Assembly (NCBI RefSeq): GCF_020085105.1
Contig: NC_058043.1
Coordinates: 20,232,667 to 20,296,666 of the forward strand
Direction of reading: 5' to 3'
Origin: Siniperca chuatsi
Lineage: Eukaryota; Chordata; Actinopteri; Centrarchiformes; Sinipercidae
Length of the DNA stretch: 64,000 nt
This document shows, piece after piece, positions 1 through 14,284 of the stretch. Position 1 is the stretch's first letter, and every line of letters begins with the position of its first letter. The position numbers and the translations under genes are program-made. Below the pieces are notes generated by a model. That model was given only the letters and a program-made list of their open reading frames with translations. It had not been told where the DNA came from and ran no database searches.

Positions 1-2388
1 TTTCACAGTTACTTTGATCTTTTTTTATTTGTAGTCTTGTAAAACTCGAAAAGGAAAAGGGAGAGGAGAGGTTATACTATTTTAACTCTATCTTTCAAAG
101 CGGATAAATAAAGCCAGTATAGCTATTTCTGCCATTCTGCAAAAGTAGATAATACAGATTTAGGTTTCACTTGCACACTAAAGTCTAAAACAGTACTGTA
201 ATGTAGACGCACTCTGAAGTCATTCGGCACCACCTGGGAGAGGAGGAGGAGCAGGGTCCTGCAGGATGACAAAAACCCGACAGATTTCCTTTCTTCTATG
301 TAAAAAAGGAAAATACACTTTAATACCTTCAACTTTTGCATTAAATGTTTAAAACAGAGAAGTAAATGCACTGTTTCATAACTTGAAGAGGCCTGGGACT
401 GAGCATGTAATAACCAACAGAAAACAAAATCCATACCCTGAAATAAAACACTCAACGGTGTAAGTACGCTCAAGTGTTCACCTTGCTGTAACCTGAATGC
501 ATTATTGAGCTGAAAATAGCACAAAACATGATTACTACAAGTTTACACACCCATACTTACAACAGCGTTCACATCTGTGTTAAAAAACACGTGAATTAAG
601 AAAGAGCTTCATTACCCATGTCGAGCCAGTTCATTCCCTCAAGTTTCAGAAAAGATAAAAAATAAAAATGCAAATTCCTTTAACTGCAGTACTGTGCTCA
701 GAAATAATAGATTTTATAAATCACAACAAACCACACACCGTGTGCAACAAAATCAAGAGAATGTAACTCAACCACTGACTTTAGCTTAGAGAACATATTT
801 GATTGCGTTTTGAAATGCCCCCATCCACCTTTCACCTCAACTGTATCGTCATTATCATAATGGAGAAAATATTGTTAGTGCTTGAACACAGAGTAGATTA
901 GTACGCTTGAAGTCTGTCTTTGTCTCCTGGATGTCAAAGCAAAGATATCCTTTTGTTGTAAACGAAAGCACTATGCTGTTGGATAAAGGAAGAGCCTTCT
1001 GACATTATATATAAATGATATATGTATATATTAAAAAAAGGGGTACAAAAACCTTTTTTGGGGCACTCTACCTTACCAACAATAAATTTTGCACTATGGG
1101 ACGTTCATGGCGTGAGGAGGTAAAGTGTTGTTTGTGTTTTACCAAGCACAAGAGAGCTTGTACAGTATAGGATAAAAAAAAAACTATTCAAGCTTCTGGT
1201 GATAAACCATAAACTAGAGAGGTTATCACTTCTTTTTGATACCATCACGCTTTCCTGACTTTTGTCTGAAGCGGGGGCCTGTCCATACACTCACACACTT
1301 CTTCTATCCAATCTGGAACCTGGACGTACTGTACCAGCGGCCTGAAAGGCCTCCTTGCCCACTTTGGGTGATAAGTCATGTGTATAATAAGTGTCTGGAT
1401 CAATGAACATAGAATGCTTTAACTGGAAATGGCCCACCCACCAACTTTAATCTGTTACCATGTTAGAGAGACTACGTCCTTTTGACTTAAACAATGTGTC
1501 GACTGTCGTGCATAGACATGTTTTTGCCTTTGTGTGTATTTTAAGTGAAAGCACCCATGTAAGAATGGGAGGAGTATCCAGGGATTGTTAGCCAAAGTAG
1601 AGGATGACATGTTGTGTGCTGTAACTTTTGTGATCGCAGGAATATGCTAGAACATTTCAAAGGGAGGAAAAAAGCTGGTTTAGGGGCAGTGGTTGGAAAT
1701 AATTCAACTGGCCAATTGTCTATTTATTAATATTAATTACAATGCATTTCAAAATCTGTCTACCTCACTTTAGCCTTCTAAAAACCTTGCTTTTTTAAAT
1801 TTGTCATCCATTAATCTGTGCAAACATATAACCCATAAGAACCCACCCCCACCCCAAAAAAAAATGTAGATGAAAACCACAGGGTCCCCTTGCTCTCAGG
1901 TTCAGATTGAGTTATTGACAGAGTGACTGATGGTAGCGGCTCTGGTAATGTGTGGTCAAAAGAAATAATTAGCTGTGCCCACATCTATGGCTTGTTGAGA
2001 AGTTGCATTTTGAATTTTAGTGTTTGTATACTGGTATGTGTGAGAGTGTTTTCATATAAATATATGAGAGTAAGAAATCTCTATGTAAATACCTACCCAA
2101 ATGTTGACATTTATGATGTTTTGGACAGGTTCACCGCTTCTAATGTTTTTCTCACTTTCCCCCTTCATTCCTCCGTTCTTTGTGTAGTTTAAAGAAAAAA
2201 TCACCCCAACTTTGTAGTTTAATGGTTGTGCATATGAATAACTGTTCAATTGTTATTTTTGCCTTTTGTTGTTTATTTACTGTCATTTTTCTTTTGTACA
2301 ATAAATCATTTATTTAGCTTATGAGATTTGTTGTTCATTTCTTACTGAGTCTAGTGCATCTGTTTAACTCATCCTGCTCCCTACTTGG
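1..2388. other. Gene-free stretch, possible 3' UTR of an upstream gene
   Basis: No open reading frame here looks like a real exon; all are short and interrupted. The base composition and several AATAAA signals (for example near 109, 1079 and 2300) fit a long vertebrate 3' UTR on the + strand. By synteny the gene upstream of gpr25 and inava is expected to be camsap2, which has a long 3' UTR, so this could be its end. That is inference only: no camsap2 coding sequence is visible in the window. Confidence 0.25.
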
Positions 2389-3745
2389 ACTGGGTTAAAC
2401 CAGTTATTTATAAATCCATAAGTTTGTGTGTAAAGTCTTCATAAGTTCTTAGCAACCACTTCAAACTAGTGATTTCCTAAATCAGGTTGCACCAATAAAA
2501 CCCAAAGTGGCAATAATCAATATTTTTATATTAACAATGGATCACATCACTACTTGTATGTGAAAGTGGCCGCTCGTATTGATGAAGTGAGAGAATTATC
2601 ACCTGACTCTGCAGTTTCCCACAGCTCTATGAAGCTTTTTTACATATTTTAGCTCATTGTTCTGATTTTTCAGCAAAAAGCCTCTAATAAACCCACTGTA
2701 CACTACCTGCCCGGCACCAAACAGCAGGCAAACAAAGTTAGCTTGTGAACATAGTGGAGCATTTAGCAGCTAAAGACATTTCACTCAGGAGTTAGTGGAA
2801 AGCAAAAATCAATCAAATCAGTTATTGAACATTTAAGGAATGTCTTAGCTAGTAAATACTTCAGCAATGTGAAAATTGGTTGCTGGGAAATCTGTGCAAA
2901 TCTTTTCGAACTTTAGGTATGACTGTTTTGTGCATACATATAGAAATATGTGTTTCAGAGTTAGTAGTATGCTGTTTAGAATGAAACATACCCAAGTGTG
3001 CTAATCTAACTGGCAGCATGTGCTCTTATAGTCTAACGTTATTAGTATAAGGTATTGTTTTATTTTTGTGAAATATAATTCTTTTGATTAAGTGTTAGGT
3101 CAGATATATCAATCATCCATATCTTTTTTACTCTTCAATCTAAACAGGTCATATATTAGCAAGCTAACAGGTAGCTAAGCAACACTACGGTTGCATTGCA
3201 AGTTCAAACGTAGCTTTGTTATAATGTGAGTGAAAATTTTCGCATAATTAAATTTAAACAGGTTGCATCATTCAAACTTCTTACGTAATGTTATTTATGG
3301 TTGTTGCAAAATATTTGCTCCCACTAACTGCCAGGTGTATGCTGTGTAGCTAACTGAACCAACTGACAAACTAACGTTAGCTTGCTAATATATGACCTGA
3401 ATGAAGAAAGAAATAATATATAATGTATATTTAAATTTAATTTTGTTTTCTCGCTGAGACGTTCCTTAATTTTTAATGGTGCAAACTGATTTAGTAAATC
3501 ACTCATTTGAAGAACTTGGATTTTATGCACAAATTTAGTCATGGATTTACGAATAGCTGGTGCAACCCAGTCCAGTTACACCTGGCAGTTACTGGATGTA
3601 AATATTTTGTAACAACTTTTTTTCAAGAATTAGTTTGTGCGGTGCAATCCATTATAATTTAGTGATAGTAAACACTTACGTTATAACTAGGCCAAGTTTA
3701 AACTTATGAACAGCAGGTGCAACCAGCACTACAGCCAAAGTCAGG
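2389..3745. repeat. Nest of MITE-like repeats with 'ggtgcaacc' termini
   Basis: Copies of one short repeat appear in both orientations. 'aaatcaggttgcacc' near 2480 is matched by its inverse near 3480, and 'ggtgcaacccagtcc' (about 3560) and 'caggtgcaaccagc' (about 3714) form the ends of another copy. Between them, a perfect inverted pair 'caggtcatatattagcaagc' (3144-3167) and its complement (3374-3397) spans about 205 bp. This fits several small non-autonomous DNA transposons inserted in or beside each other. Family and exact ends are not determined. Confidence 0.5.
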
Positions 3746-4082
3746 ATTTTAGTGATCACACGAAAATTTTGACTACAAAAACTATATAAAGATCTCAAAA
3801 TTCTTTTAATTACTATGATTGTTTTTATTTTTGTCAGTTAAGTGTGCAGTTATACTTTCTGTAAATTATATTCTATTAACATGAATGGTGTTTTAAACCA
3901 GAAAATGCAGAAACCTTTATTTATCATTTTGTTTTGTTGTCATAAAAGTAGTCAAATTTAAACATATTGAGTCACTTGAATCAGTTTATAAAATATGCAC
4001 CCCCAGGTTGCTCTCACACCTTGAGAAGCACACACACGCACACACACTTACTTAAGCTACTGGTGGCATCCTGATTCTTAGA

Positions 4083-4460
4083 AAACAGTAACGGGCAGCA
4101 GAGGTGGCAGGAAGCAGATTCACCGCGAGGCTAATTGGTGAAAGAGAGCGTTCAGAGGACAAAGGTTTAGTGTTGGGGTTTGGGTTGCCATTATTTGGAT
4201 GTCATATAAGATCCAGCCTGACCCAATTAATATGCCACCTGATAGGAGGGCCTCTCATCAACCTAATTTAGAGAATCAATAGGGGACAAATGAGAGTGAG
4301 AACGAAGCTCTTTACGGATGCAAACAAAGACCACCCAGTACAAGCTCGAGGAGACTGATGCCAGCAATGACATAAACCTTTTGACAAATCCTCACTTGAC
4401 ATAAACAAACATTCACACAGTCCCCTGCCCTACCAGTGCATCAATGTGCCATACACATCA
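4083..4460. promoter_or_regulatory. Candidate conserved non-coding element
   Basis: This is a unique, moderately GC-balanced block in AT-rich DNA. It carries homeodomain-like cores ('ctaattggtg', 'cccaattaatatg') and GATA-like motifs ('cctgataggagg'). It has no coding potential and no repeat character. Calling it an enhancer-type element is inference from texture; only cross-species alignment could show conservation. Confidence 0.2.
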
Positions 4461-6424
4461 ACGGTCATACCCGCCCTACATAGACAAGGGAGGACATTGA
4501 TGGATGTTTTTATTGTTTTGGCACATAAGGAGTAGTTGTACAAGTTGGACATGAAGTGTTGGAGGCTGAATGCTGCACCCAAAGCCTTAAGACTACTAAC
4601 ACGATGAACTCTGACCCAGCTTCATTAAATAAAGACTAAACTATGCCATGGAGGCACTTGTGGAAGAAAAAAAAAGTACAGTACAATGAGAATATTGAAC
4701 ATGTTACAAAGCCCTCAAGAAAGGCAGGCGGGGGCTGGGAGGATTTGGGAGGAGCTTTATGGCAATTATAGCCATAAAGTTAAGAAAGAAGGTGAATTGG
4801 GGGCAGCTCTCAATAGCTTAAATTGCTGGACACAGTCATCAGTAACACCTTTTTGTCTGGCTCACTGACTGGTCGGTGTTTAGAGAGGGGAACTGTTCAG
4901 GGAAGATCACACGCACTCTTATGGGATGAAAGAATCTCACATGACAATAAAATAAACTGTGGGGACACAAGATTTGAGTCACGATGAGTTAACGCAACTG
5001 GACAAAGCTTATGAAATGTTTAAATCATCAACAAGGAGTAATAGTGGACTTAAGTGTGTGGTTCATAAATATTGCTCACTGAATTTGTGTTGCGCTCTAT
5101 TGTGCTTCAAAATAACGAGAAATAATATGTTAATTTTCAGATGTTTTTGTGTGAACAAAATCTAATTAGCTAACTCCACCTTCTCAAAGTGGATATAAAA
5201 TCAGATTTTGCAGGAATAATTACAACATAAACATTACATTTCAAGAGTTATTTTAGAAAACAGGATCTCACTTGTTTCAACATGAATGTCTCACAGTAGT
5301 TTATTATATAATTGTTTTATACAGTATTTCATACAATCACTGACCAACAAATATGTTGTTTTAAGTGCAACATAAGCTCTACTTCACATAGCTGATGTCT
5401 TGGGTACTGTTTCTCTTGTGTTTTAGTTTATTTTAGATTTATTTACACTGTCATCTTCACATTTTGAATCAGTTGTTTTATTACGACTTGTGTCACAGAA
5501 AGCATTGAGGAAAAACATCCTTGTTACATCACTGTTGTTGTAGCAGTGGCAGTAGCATCTTTAGCACCAGAAGCAGGCTTTTGTTAATTGTAGTAGCACT
5601 AAATGCTATTATTAGTTTTATTGTGCTAAATTGTTATTGGTATTAACTTTAGTAGCATAACTTCAGCATAGTGTGTAGAAAATGGGCTACATCGCTTCCA
5701 CTACATCTGCTAAAAATTATTAAAAACATTTACTGTGAACTCTGGAAGAAATTGGACTTTTTATTTTGAGACAACAGAAATCTCTCAAATCTGCATGTTG
5801 GTCCATCTTTATTTTGCTTTACCTCTTGCTTAACATGCAGTCATTAAATCAATTTAGGTCCAGTTCACTGCAGTGGTAGCGTCTCTGCTCTCATGTCCTG
5901 TGAATGACAGCTGTCACTCTTTTGTGTTCACAGTGCACCATCTGGTTCGAAGCTGACAATTGCTGCCTCTGCCACAGATGGTGGTGAAGTGCAGTCCGGT
6001 GGGCCTGGCTGACACTCCTGCCTGCCTTGCCGGGGCATGTTGCTGTGCCGTCCCACAGATCTGAGAGGATACCTGGTGACAGGATGACCGCCCCTACCCT
6101 GGAGGATTTCCTTTCTAACAGTCCCAAGGAGGAAGCAACGAAGGGCTTAATTATACTCACATCTGTACATCCTTTTGGTGTTTCACAATTTCTATCCAGT
6201 GGGGCCTTTTCATTCTGATTAATGCAACAATATTAAACATTAAACAACCTGTGTCTTAGCCATGATAGATGGACAACGGTGCTGCGTAAACAGATTCATT
6301 TCAAAATAACTGTGAGACAAGTCTATTCAAAGATTGACAGAAATTGAATCTGTCTAAATTGAATATAAAACATAATTCATAGGTTCAGCACAAGTGAATA
6401 TTCCACATGACATTAAGGAGTTTT

Positions 6425-6525
6425 AAGAGGAGAATAATAACAACAATAATAATAATACATTTTATTTATAAAGCATTTTTCAAAAACAAGTTTACAAAGT
6501 GCTTCACAAACAAGCACTCCATATT
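6425..6525 (+). repeat. Retroelement 3'-tail-like fragment
   Basis: An AAT-rich run is followed by 'cattttatttataaagca' and 'caaagtgcttcacaaac'. This resembles the ends of common fish non-LTR retroelements, which often read 'tttatatagcgctttt... caaagtgctttaca'. A related fragment lies at 26873-26930 and a shorter one near 61556-61595. Confidence 0.4.
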
Positions 6526-7844
6526 GGTTTAGTAGTTTTCTCACAATCTTTTGTATCTTTCGGTTTCTTTCTTTGTATTTAAAAGTGATATACAATTATC
6601 TTATTTATATCCATCTGTAGATGTAGCAGATGTAGATATTCTTAAGACAATGCGTTACAATGCATGCAATGCAAAACCCACAAACGTTTCAGAGGAAGAT
6701 ATATCAACGAGCAAAACATGAAGCAACAAATCTTTCCTGCAGTAGTGTAAAATGTGAGAAATGAATTCTCTCTCTGATTCCCACAGGTACAACATCCTAA
6801 TGATGACCAAAAACATGAAACACCAGCTTCTCCTCTGCCAATACACAGCAATCTGCACATTCCGTCCACTTATTTTGAATGCTCCTCACAGCAGTGTGTG
6901 ATTACTTGAAAGTCAGTCGGACATCTCTCTTTTGGCAACAACAGAAATCAGCCCAAGAGCGAAAAACAAAACCTTTTGTCCCACGCTGTCATCCTGCAGT
7001 CCTGGTAATAATCCTAAATCTGCCTTGTTTTTGGAACAACATCTGCAAATGTAGCAGAACTATAACTGCATATTAAAACACAGGAATATCACATGCAGTG
7101 CTATTAATATTAAAGATGTTATTAGGTTAACCATGGTGGGGAAAACAAACAAATGCAAAGACATGAAACAAAACAAAAGCATCAGGATGCTATATTTCTT
7201 CAATGTGAAGCATTGACGAAACTGCCGGTTCTTCTCTTGAGTTGTTCCAGATAAAATTCATTGGGATGATTTAATAAAAAACGGGAAGGTTATACGAGGA
7301 CACAGCTGCACTCCCTCTCTAATGCGGTAGGGCTCAACACACTGAAATATTCCAGGTCACTGATCAAACCTCCAAAAACACAACCCCTGATCATGTCGGT
7401 CTTAACCCCCCCTTTACACACATTCGTATTCGATGTGCAAGAAAATGACAAAACGAATAGAAACAATTTTCTGTGTGTTTTGTGATTAATACACTTGTAC
7501 TTCATGTCCCACATACACCTTGAGAAACTGAGGCATGACGATCTCACATCACACTGCACACAGTGTGTATGTTATTATACTTTTTTATGTATTTGACTTG
7601 TATGCATGTATATGAATGAATTGCTCTTTGTTGCTTGCTTGTCAAGTTTCAGGAGGCTTTTTATTTTGCATAATTTGAGACTGAATTGCTTGTAATGTTT
7701 ACAATTTCTAGTTTGAGATGAATTCCCAAAGGCCTTCACAAATATCAAAGTTTCATTTTTTCATGTAGCATTGATGTATTTATGTTCATGTAAATATTTT
7801 CTTTAATATTCTCTTTTAAGGTCGATCTTGTTTTCATTTAAATA

Positions 7845-7912
7845 CATGTAAAGCACTTTGAAATTGCCTGAAGTATATGAATTGTGCTATATAAATAAAT
7901 GTTGCCTTTCCT
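7845..7912 (-). repeat. SINE/LINE tail-like fragment
   Basis: The stretch 'gtaaagcactttgaaattgc' followed by 'tgctatataaataaatg' resembles the 3' end shared by many fish SINEs and LINEs ('aaagcgctttgag... gcgctatataaat'). It is short and no internal body was recognised. Confidence 0.4.
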
Positions 7913-7989
7913 TTTAATCCCAGCAGTCAGCAGACCTCTAAAAGTTCACACACATATTATGAGGATGAAGTGAGGATAAGTGAAAAGAT

Positions 7990-9470
7990 AAAAAACAGAA
8001 AAGAAGACATGAAAGATTGAGTAGTGACGCTCCACTGCTCACAGATAAAGTTAATATTTTGTTCTGTTTCATAAGCCTCGCAGATTGTGATCCCAGCATT
8101 GCAGATTTGGGGTTTAATGAAAACAGCAATAACGAGTTGCCAAAATATAGAAAACTTGGGGCAGAGATGCCTTCGGTTACAGTGCTGGCCAATAAAAAAG
8201 GGGTTGTGGATTTCTTTGAGGCCTGAGCAGTCAGTGAAAGGCACTGTGGGGTCTCCATAGTTCACATGGCAAACTCTCAAACACCCACGGGGCTGCCCTC
8301 CCTCCCTCCCCTGTCATGCCTTAACTGAGGCTAGTGTTGACACAGTGCTGGCCAATCTAATTTTGATTGTCAGGAGCAAGGAATGGTGATCCTCCCCCCG
8401 CCCCCCTGAGATCATCAAGTTCATTTCTCTGGCTGCATAGGGATTTTTTTCCTTTTGGCCCCCCCTCCATCTCCCCATCTCCCCACCACTAGAACAATAT
8501 TCAGCCGTTCCTGGGCCTCTCAGAGTGAGCTCACTGGAGTTAATCTCTCAGGCCTCTCTCCTCTCTATTGCTGCCTCTCTCTCACTCGCACTCTCTCGCT
8601 CTCTTTCTATTCAAAAAGCCATTCGAGAACAGCTTGAATTAGTGACAGTTATTATTCAGACTAATGAGTAAACTCTCAAAGGCAACAACAGTGGACTGTG
8701 ACATCGGCTATAACAGCATTCATAAATCATTTATTCTTGGCTAGAGGGATTTATTAATAAGTGTGTGACAAATATTATTTCTGCAATTTATACAATTTTA
8801 ATTGTCGAGCACAAGAGTGGTGACAAAAAACAGCTGATAGCTGTTGTGGCAGTATTTAGAGGGAAATCTGTGAAATATCACAAAGCCTTTTATTGTTTTC
8901 CCAGATCTGTACCATCAGAAAAGACAGATGGCCCTCTGCACCTTTGTTTGTGGGTGTGTGTGTGTGTGCGTGTGTGTAGGGGGGGCTGTATGTGCACATG
9001 TGCCTGTACATCTCAGAGAGCGAGGGAGTGAAGAAGGTAGGGTTTATTGGCAAAATTAATTTATATTCAAATGCTATTTCTTTGGCAGAATTCTAAGCGT
9101 CAATAACACAATCCCAATTTAAAAAATCACTGTCTGTCCTCATTGAATGACAGCTGAACATATCTGTGACTTAAGACTCATTTATTATTCATGCATTTTC
9201 TGATCATTTAGTTAAATGCTTTCCATCATTTTAGATTCAAGCATGCATGATGAGTTCATGCAAAAAAGGGTTACTTAATGTCTTTTGTGTGGTGCAGAAA
9301 GAGGGGGAAACTGCACTGTGACAAACATGACATTTGGTGGATGCCTCTGAGAGTCAGCGTAATCACATTAAGACAGACATTAATTTTCCCAATGAAATCC
9401 CAGCCAATGAGACGCGGTGACAGTCCAGCAGTGTGTGGCTTTGTGGTCTAATTAAAACTGAGATGTATTA
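7990..9470. promoter_or_regulatory. Cluster of candidate conserved non-coding elements
   Basis: Three unique blocks (about 7990-8420, 8520-8780 and 9035-9465) look like enhancer-type non-coding DNA. They are free of repeats apart from a GT run at 8948-8980, and dense in motifs such as 'ttattattcagactaatgag', 'gaatgacagctgaacat' (MEIS/TGIF-like TGACAG) and 'gacattaattttccc' (homeodomain-like). The ORFs crossing them are short and overlap on both strands. Function and target gene are unknown. Confidence 0.25.
8948..8980. repeat. GT microsatellite
   Basis: An imperfect GT run lies inside the candidate non-coding cluster, followed by a G7-like tract. Confidence 0.75.
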
Positions 9471-10899
9471 ACAGAGAAGAAATTAGGGGACGGAAAATCA
9501 GTTGACATGAATAGATCAGTCAAGCTACCTGAATAAAAAGCCTGCATCAAAGGATAATGGAGATGATCAATCATAATGCTTTGTAACCATTTGCTGACAT
9601 TATTTAAATGCTGACATTTAAATAGTGAAAGAGTAATCAGTGAAAGTGCCTGCACAATGTTAAATGCAGTACAACAAGTTGGCCAGATGGGGGCACTACA
9701 ACTAAAGGTCAAAGTTTAAATTAGTCTAGTCAAACACTCTTCATTTTTGCTCAAACCTGCCATCAGTTTCGAAAGATTTAACTTTTTTTTAATCAACAGA
9801 AAACTAACAGATGTGATCTGTGGACTGATGCTTCAGAGGAAACAGCAAAAAAACATTAATCTCAGCCCAATCTAATATCTATACTAATTGTAGTTACAAA
9901 TTTACTTTGAAATATCAACAGTGATTGCTGTTGGGATCCATTTGTGTACAGGAAAAGCCGATGATACACTAATTGGTGAAGCTCAGTGGTATTGATTAGT
10001 GTTGATCTACAACGTATTACCCCTGTGTGAAGAAAACAAATTTAATTCAAATCCATTATTTGGGGAAAGATGAGCTGCTTTTTTAGCTTTTCATCATTCA
10101 CAGTTCATTCTGTCAACAACTTTACTTTAACTTTGTTTGTCAACTGTTAACTTTAACAAACATGATGATACAGCGATCCTTGAAAACCTTAAATCATCGA
10201 TACATCGACAAGCAAATCTGATTTTGTCGTTTGTGTCTGATTTCTAAGTAGAAACCTTTATAAAGAAAAAACGGTCAGCGTGTAACTATAGCACTGTTAT
10301 TAACCACCAACCAACAGCCAGAAGCAGCTTGACAGAGTGCGTATAGGGGAAGGCTGTGAGTACAAAGGAGAATCAATTTTTAGTATAACAATGAACTCAT
10401 AACACTCAGTTTGACATAATTAATCAGCAATTTAGCAGGTTTATCTGACAGAAAAATCTTTTTTAAAGTTAATATCACCCACTTAAAAATAAAGCTTGAC
10501 GCACATTTAAAATAATACACAGGAAGTATAAGCTTACAGATACTGTGCTTTTAAACTTTAAAACCCTCATTCCTAAAACCAGAAAATCAGAAACCGTTTG
10601 CACTTGAGCTGAGAGCACAACTGCAGCTTGTCAGAAGTAATATTGACATTGCAGAAAACAATTTCAAATCGAGAGATCATAGGTGAAAGGTCAAAATTAT
10701 TCTGTCAGGGGTGTGGGGTTCACTAAGGGGGGAACTGACCGAACCAGAGCCCCCATCTTTTTAAAAAAAACAAGGAGGAAAAAAAAGAAAAACTAGGTTC
10801 AGATACACATTTATATCTCTCAGAAACAATTACACATGGCTCCTTTGTGGTTAAAGAAATGCATGTTTAAAAACCAGAGACGGGGGAAATTAAAGAGGG

Positions 10900-12250
10900 G
10901 GTAGGGTGGTGCGTTCAGCGTAGGTGCATGATTTGCAAGCTGTCAGATGACGGCCTTGCGGATGAAGAGCAGTAGGCCCCCATTCTCTGTCCAGTGCTGG
11001 GTGATCCCCACCCCCTCGCTCAAACGCCTCTCCATACCCCATGGGAGGAGGTCTGTTGCGCTGTGGCCACACTAAATCAACATCGTCCTAATGAGGTGTC
11101 ACACTTGACCCCCAGCAGCCTCAGCCCCTCACATGGGTGTCAGCGTCACAATGAGCGGCCCTCCATCTCCAGCGCCTGGCTGACACGTTTTGATTCATGA
11201 GAGAGCCTGGGCCCTGTCAGGCCAAAATTACCCCTATCAAAATGCCACCATCGACACATTCATCAACCCTACCTTCTGAATCCGCCCTTTTTTCTTTCTC
11301 TTCAAAAAAAAAAAAAATCCCTCTCCAAAAATCAACAATACATCCTTGCTTGTGCTCTATATGCGCCCGCCCTCCGACTGCCTAAAAGCACTCATTTGCA
11401 CACAATCATACCTCTGAACACCTCGCACACACAATGCATGTTCTCACTGATTACCTCTTATTGCAGCTAGAAGCGCGGCGCCTGTCAGTCATTGGTGTCC
11501 AGCCTTCTGCTCCTAATGGCTCTCTGAGTGATGAACTCAGTGTCCCCCAGGTGCTGGTGTGTCTGTCCTCTGACCTACTGACCCAAAACACTCCTAATGT
11601 GAACAGGTCTTCACAGTTCCTAACAAAACTGAGAATGAAATCTGTGTGACCTGTCCCACTGAGTCAAAACAGAGCGAGAGAGGCAGAGTGCTTACTCATA
11701 GCAGTAGGTGAGACGTTATCTTCACATACAGTCGAGGTGCGGTTAAGTCAGCTCGTTGTGCCCAAGATACTATGTGACCGGTTACAGTGTTACGATCTCT
11801 TCTCCAGCGCTCGTGAAAACAACATAAAACTGTTAAACATTGTGAACGCAGCTGAGACTTTCACCTTCCCGGGATCACCCCGGGACGAGATCATCTCCTG
11901 CCTAATCCGCTCGGCCCTGCAGCAGCAGATGCTCCTCTCGATTCAAATGAGGAGGATCAATGTCAAAAAAAAAAACAATCCTAGGCCCGCTTTGTAGCTC
12001 AATAATCAAACGCGTTGTCACACCCAATGTGTCAACTTACAGTATGGTACAACCTTGTTCTTCGCTTTACAAGGACAAGCTATAACATGGTGGCCCCGTG
12101 CTGAGAGGATCATTTACTGTCAGCTGACACTCAACTCTGCCCACCGAGGCAGCCATCTGCTCCAAAAACTTTCCCCTGGGAGACAAGGGCAGGCCAGTAA
12201 GACCAGTACACCCGTCAACTGACTGGTCTAGTCTTCAGCCCCTACAATTG
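10900..12250. promoter_or_regulatory. Candidate conserved non-coding block
   Basis: This is a GC-richer island than its surroundings, with unique sequence and motifs such as 'catcgtcctaatgagg', 'tgattcatgagag' and 'actgtcagctgacactc' (TGACA/E-box-like palindrome). Short ORFs at 10994-11200 and 11737-11997 match no family I recognise and have no splice context that would make them exons. Regulatory function is only inferred. Confidence 0.2.
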
Positions 12251-14284
12251 TCCATGATTTCATCGTCATTATCGTCCCAAATGAGGACGTGAAACTGTCA
12301 CTATGTATTACATCAACTATCAACTATCTCCATGCAGTTTAACCACAGTGTTATAATTAAGGCATGATTCCAGTTTAAATTAGCCATCGTCAATAAGATC
12401 ATTGTGTCAGGCTGACAAACTCCCACTCTGTTCTGTTCATCTCTGCAACACAAAACAGTAAGCAAATGTATTTTCTCATCATAAGAGCGCCAGCAAAGAC
12501 GAAGTCACAACAATATTTATTGTTGAATGTACAACATGTCTTTAATGAAGCTCGTTATGAATGGCTCATAAACTGGAGTTCATGCAAAGTGTTAATGAAA
12601 AGTAATAAAACTGTAAGGTGTTATGACCCAACACCAATAATGTTAATGTAACAAAGCAAAGGTCTCTTGTGCCTCATTAGTGTCCAGATTTAAGTAGGTA
12701 ATTGTGATGACATGATAATTATTACACTATTGAATGTCACGGTGTTTGAAAAACAGGAAGTCTGCATTCAGGAATACATTGCATGCTATGAGAGTTTCAG
12801 TTTTAAGTCTGTTAGTCTGTAAGAATCTTCTATTGTTAAAATTAGCTAAGGTGAAATACCGGGATTGACATCAGTGACTGTGGTGTGGCTGACAGTGTAA
12901 CATGGTGTAAGAAGCCTGCAACAAGTTCCTGTTCAATAGATGTGGCAGGATGCAAGACTTCATTTGAAAAAATCCCAAAGGACATTGTTGATGCTACATA
13001 ATAGTACAAGCCATATAACAACATTTGCAACTTGAAAAACTTGAGATTTACATTTATTTTCTGTATTTTAATATATGCTGGACAGTGTCATATGTATTCA
13101 TTTCATTCATCCACAACAGGTTCTCATTTTGTAATTATTTTCTTTCAGAGCTATCTGTGGAATTATGCAACAGTATATTGAGTATCTTCTGCTTGCAAGA
13201 CTAGAAATCAAAGTAAAGTACAAACGACAGATCTCAAAATGCCTTTTGTTGTTCTGGGGCGGAGACATTATTGCTGATGACAAATCACACCTGACAAAGC
13301 AGCATATGCCTTCGCAGTACATATCACATCACACACATCATCAGCTTCTTCTATGTATAGTCTTCTGTTTCCTGGTCTTTCACACTCCTGCCACCAGCTG
13401 CCAGCAGTGCTTCAGCAATAATGATTTTCTTACTTAATTATTTAACCATCATAGTCTCCCTCAACCGAACCTGATCCAGCCGCAGGGTATCTGGCCAACA
13501 GGCTTCTCCTGTCCTCTCTCAAAGCTGCTCATTAAGTTCTCACGTTGAGTCAACACCAGATGGAACATGACTCCTCTCTGAGTAGTTAAGCCGTGTGTTT
13601 ACTACATGCTCTATGATGGGAAGATGACCTGCACTGGAAAGACACATTTTAACTGGTTTGTCATAAGTCATGTAGCTTATATTTCCATTTGCAAATAATG
13701 CGTCAGACTTTCTATAAAGTCATTCAAACAGAAACATAGAAAAAATGTGATATGAGTAGGAAAACACATGGGATAAAAACCATCTTAAATTATATAGAAA
13801 ACTAAAGGATACAATGTTTGTTCTGCTCCATTGTTGTTTCTGCACTCTGTGTGAGTCAAACCTTGTCTGTCTTGCTGAGCTACACTAATACCTGTTCCAC
13901 CCCCATAATCTTTCAATGCCTTTACACCACAGTTTCGAGGGCTGATGTCCTGAAAACAATCTGATCAAAGTCACCTCAAGCATTTCAAGCATACTTTCAG
14001 TTTCGTCTCTGAGATGTGTTTTGCAATTTGTAAAGTGGCTTCAGTAGAGCAGAGCAAAATGTTGAGAGGTAAAAGACAATAGAAACATCACATAGAATAA
14101 GTGGGATTGTTCCGCTTGTGATAATATGTACCATAATTATTAAAAATTCATTTATGAAATTAAATATAACAAATACATGTAGTCACGATGCCACATTATA
14201 ACCACCTGAGTCTGTCACTACTGTAGATACTGTTTTCTGAATAAGACAAAAAAAAGTTACTGTCCGCCATTTTATTTGAGTGTC

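Noticed and set aside
5891..6218. Overlapping frames of 89 and 63 aa on opposite strands
   Set aside because: No domain recognised. The GC-rich text could be a decayed repeat but I could not assign it.
11737..11997. 86-aa open frame in a GC-richer block
   Set aside because: No family match and no splice sites; kept only as part of a candidate non-coding element.
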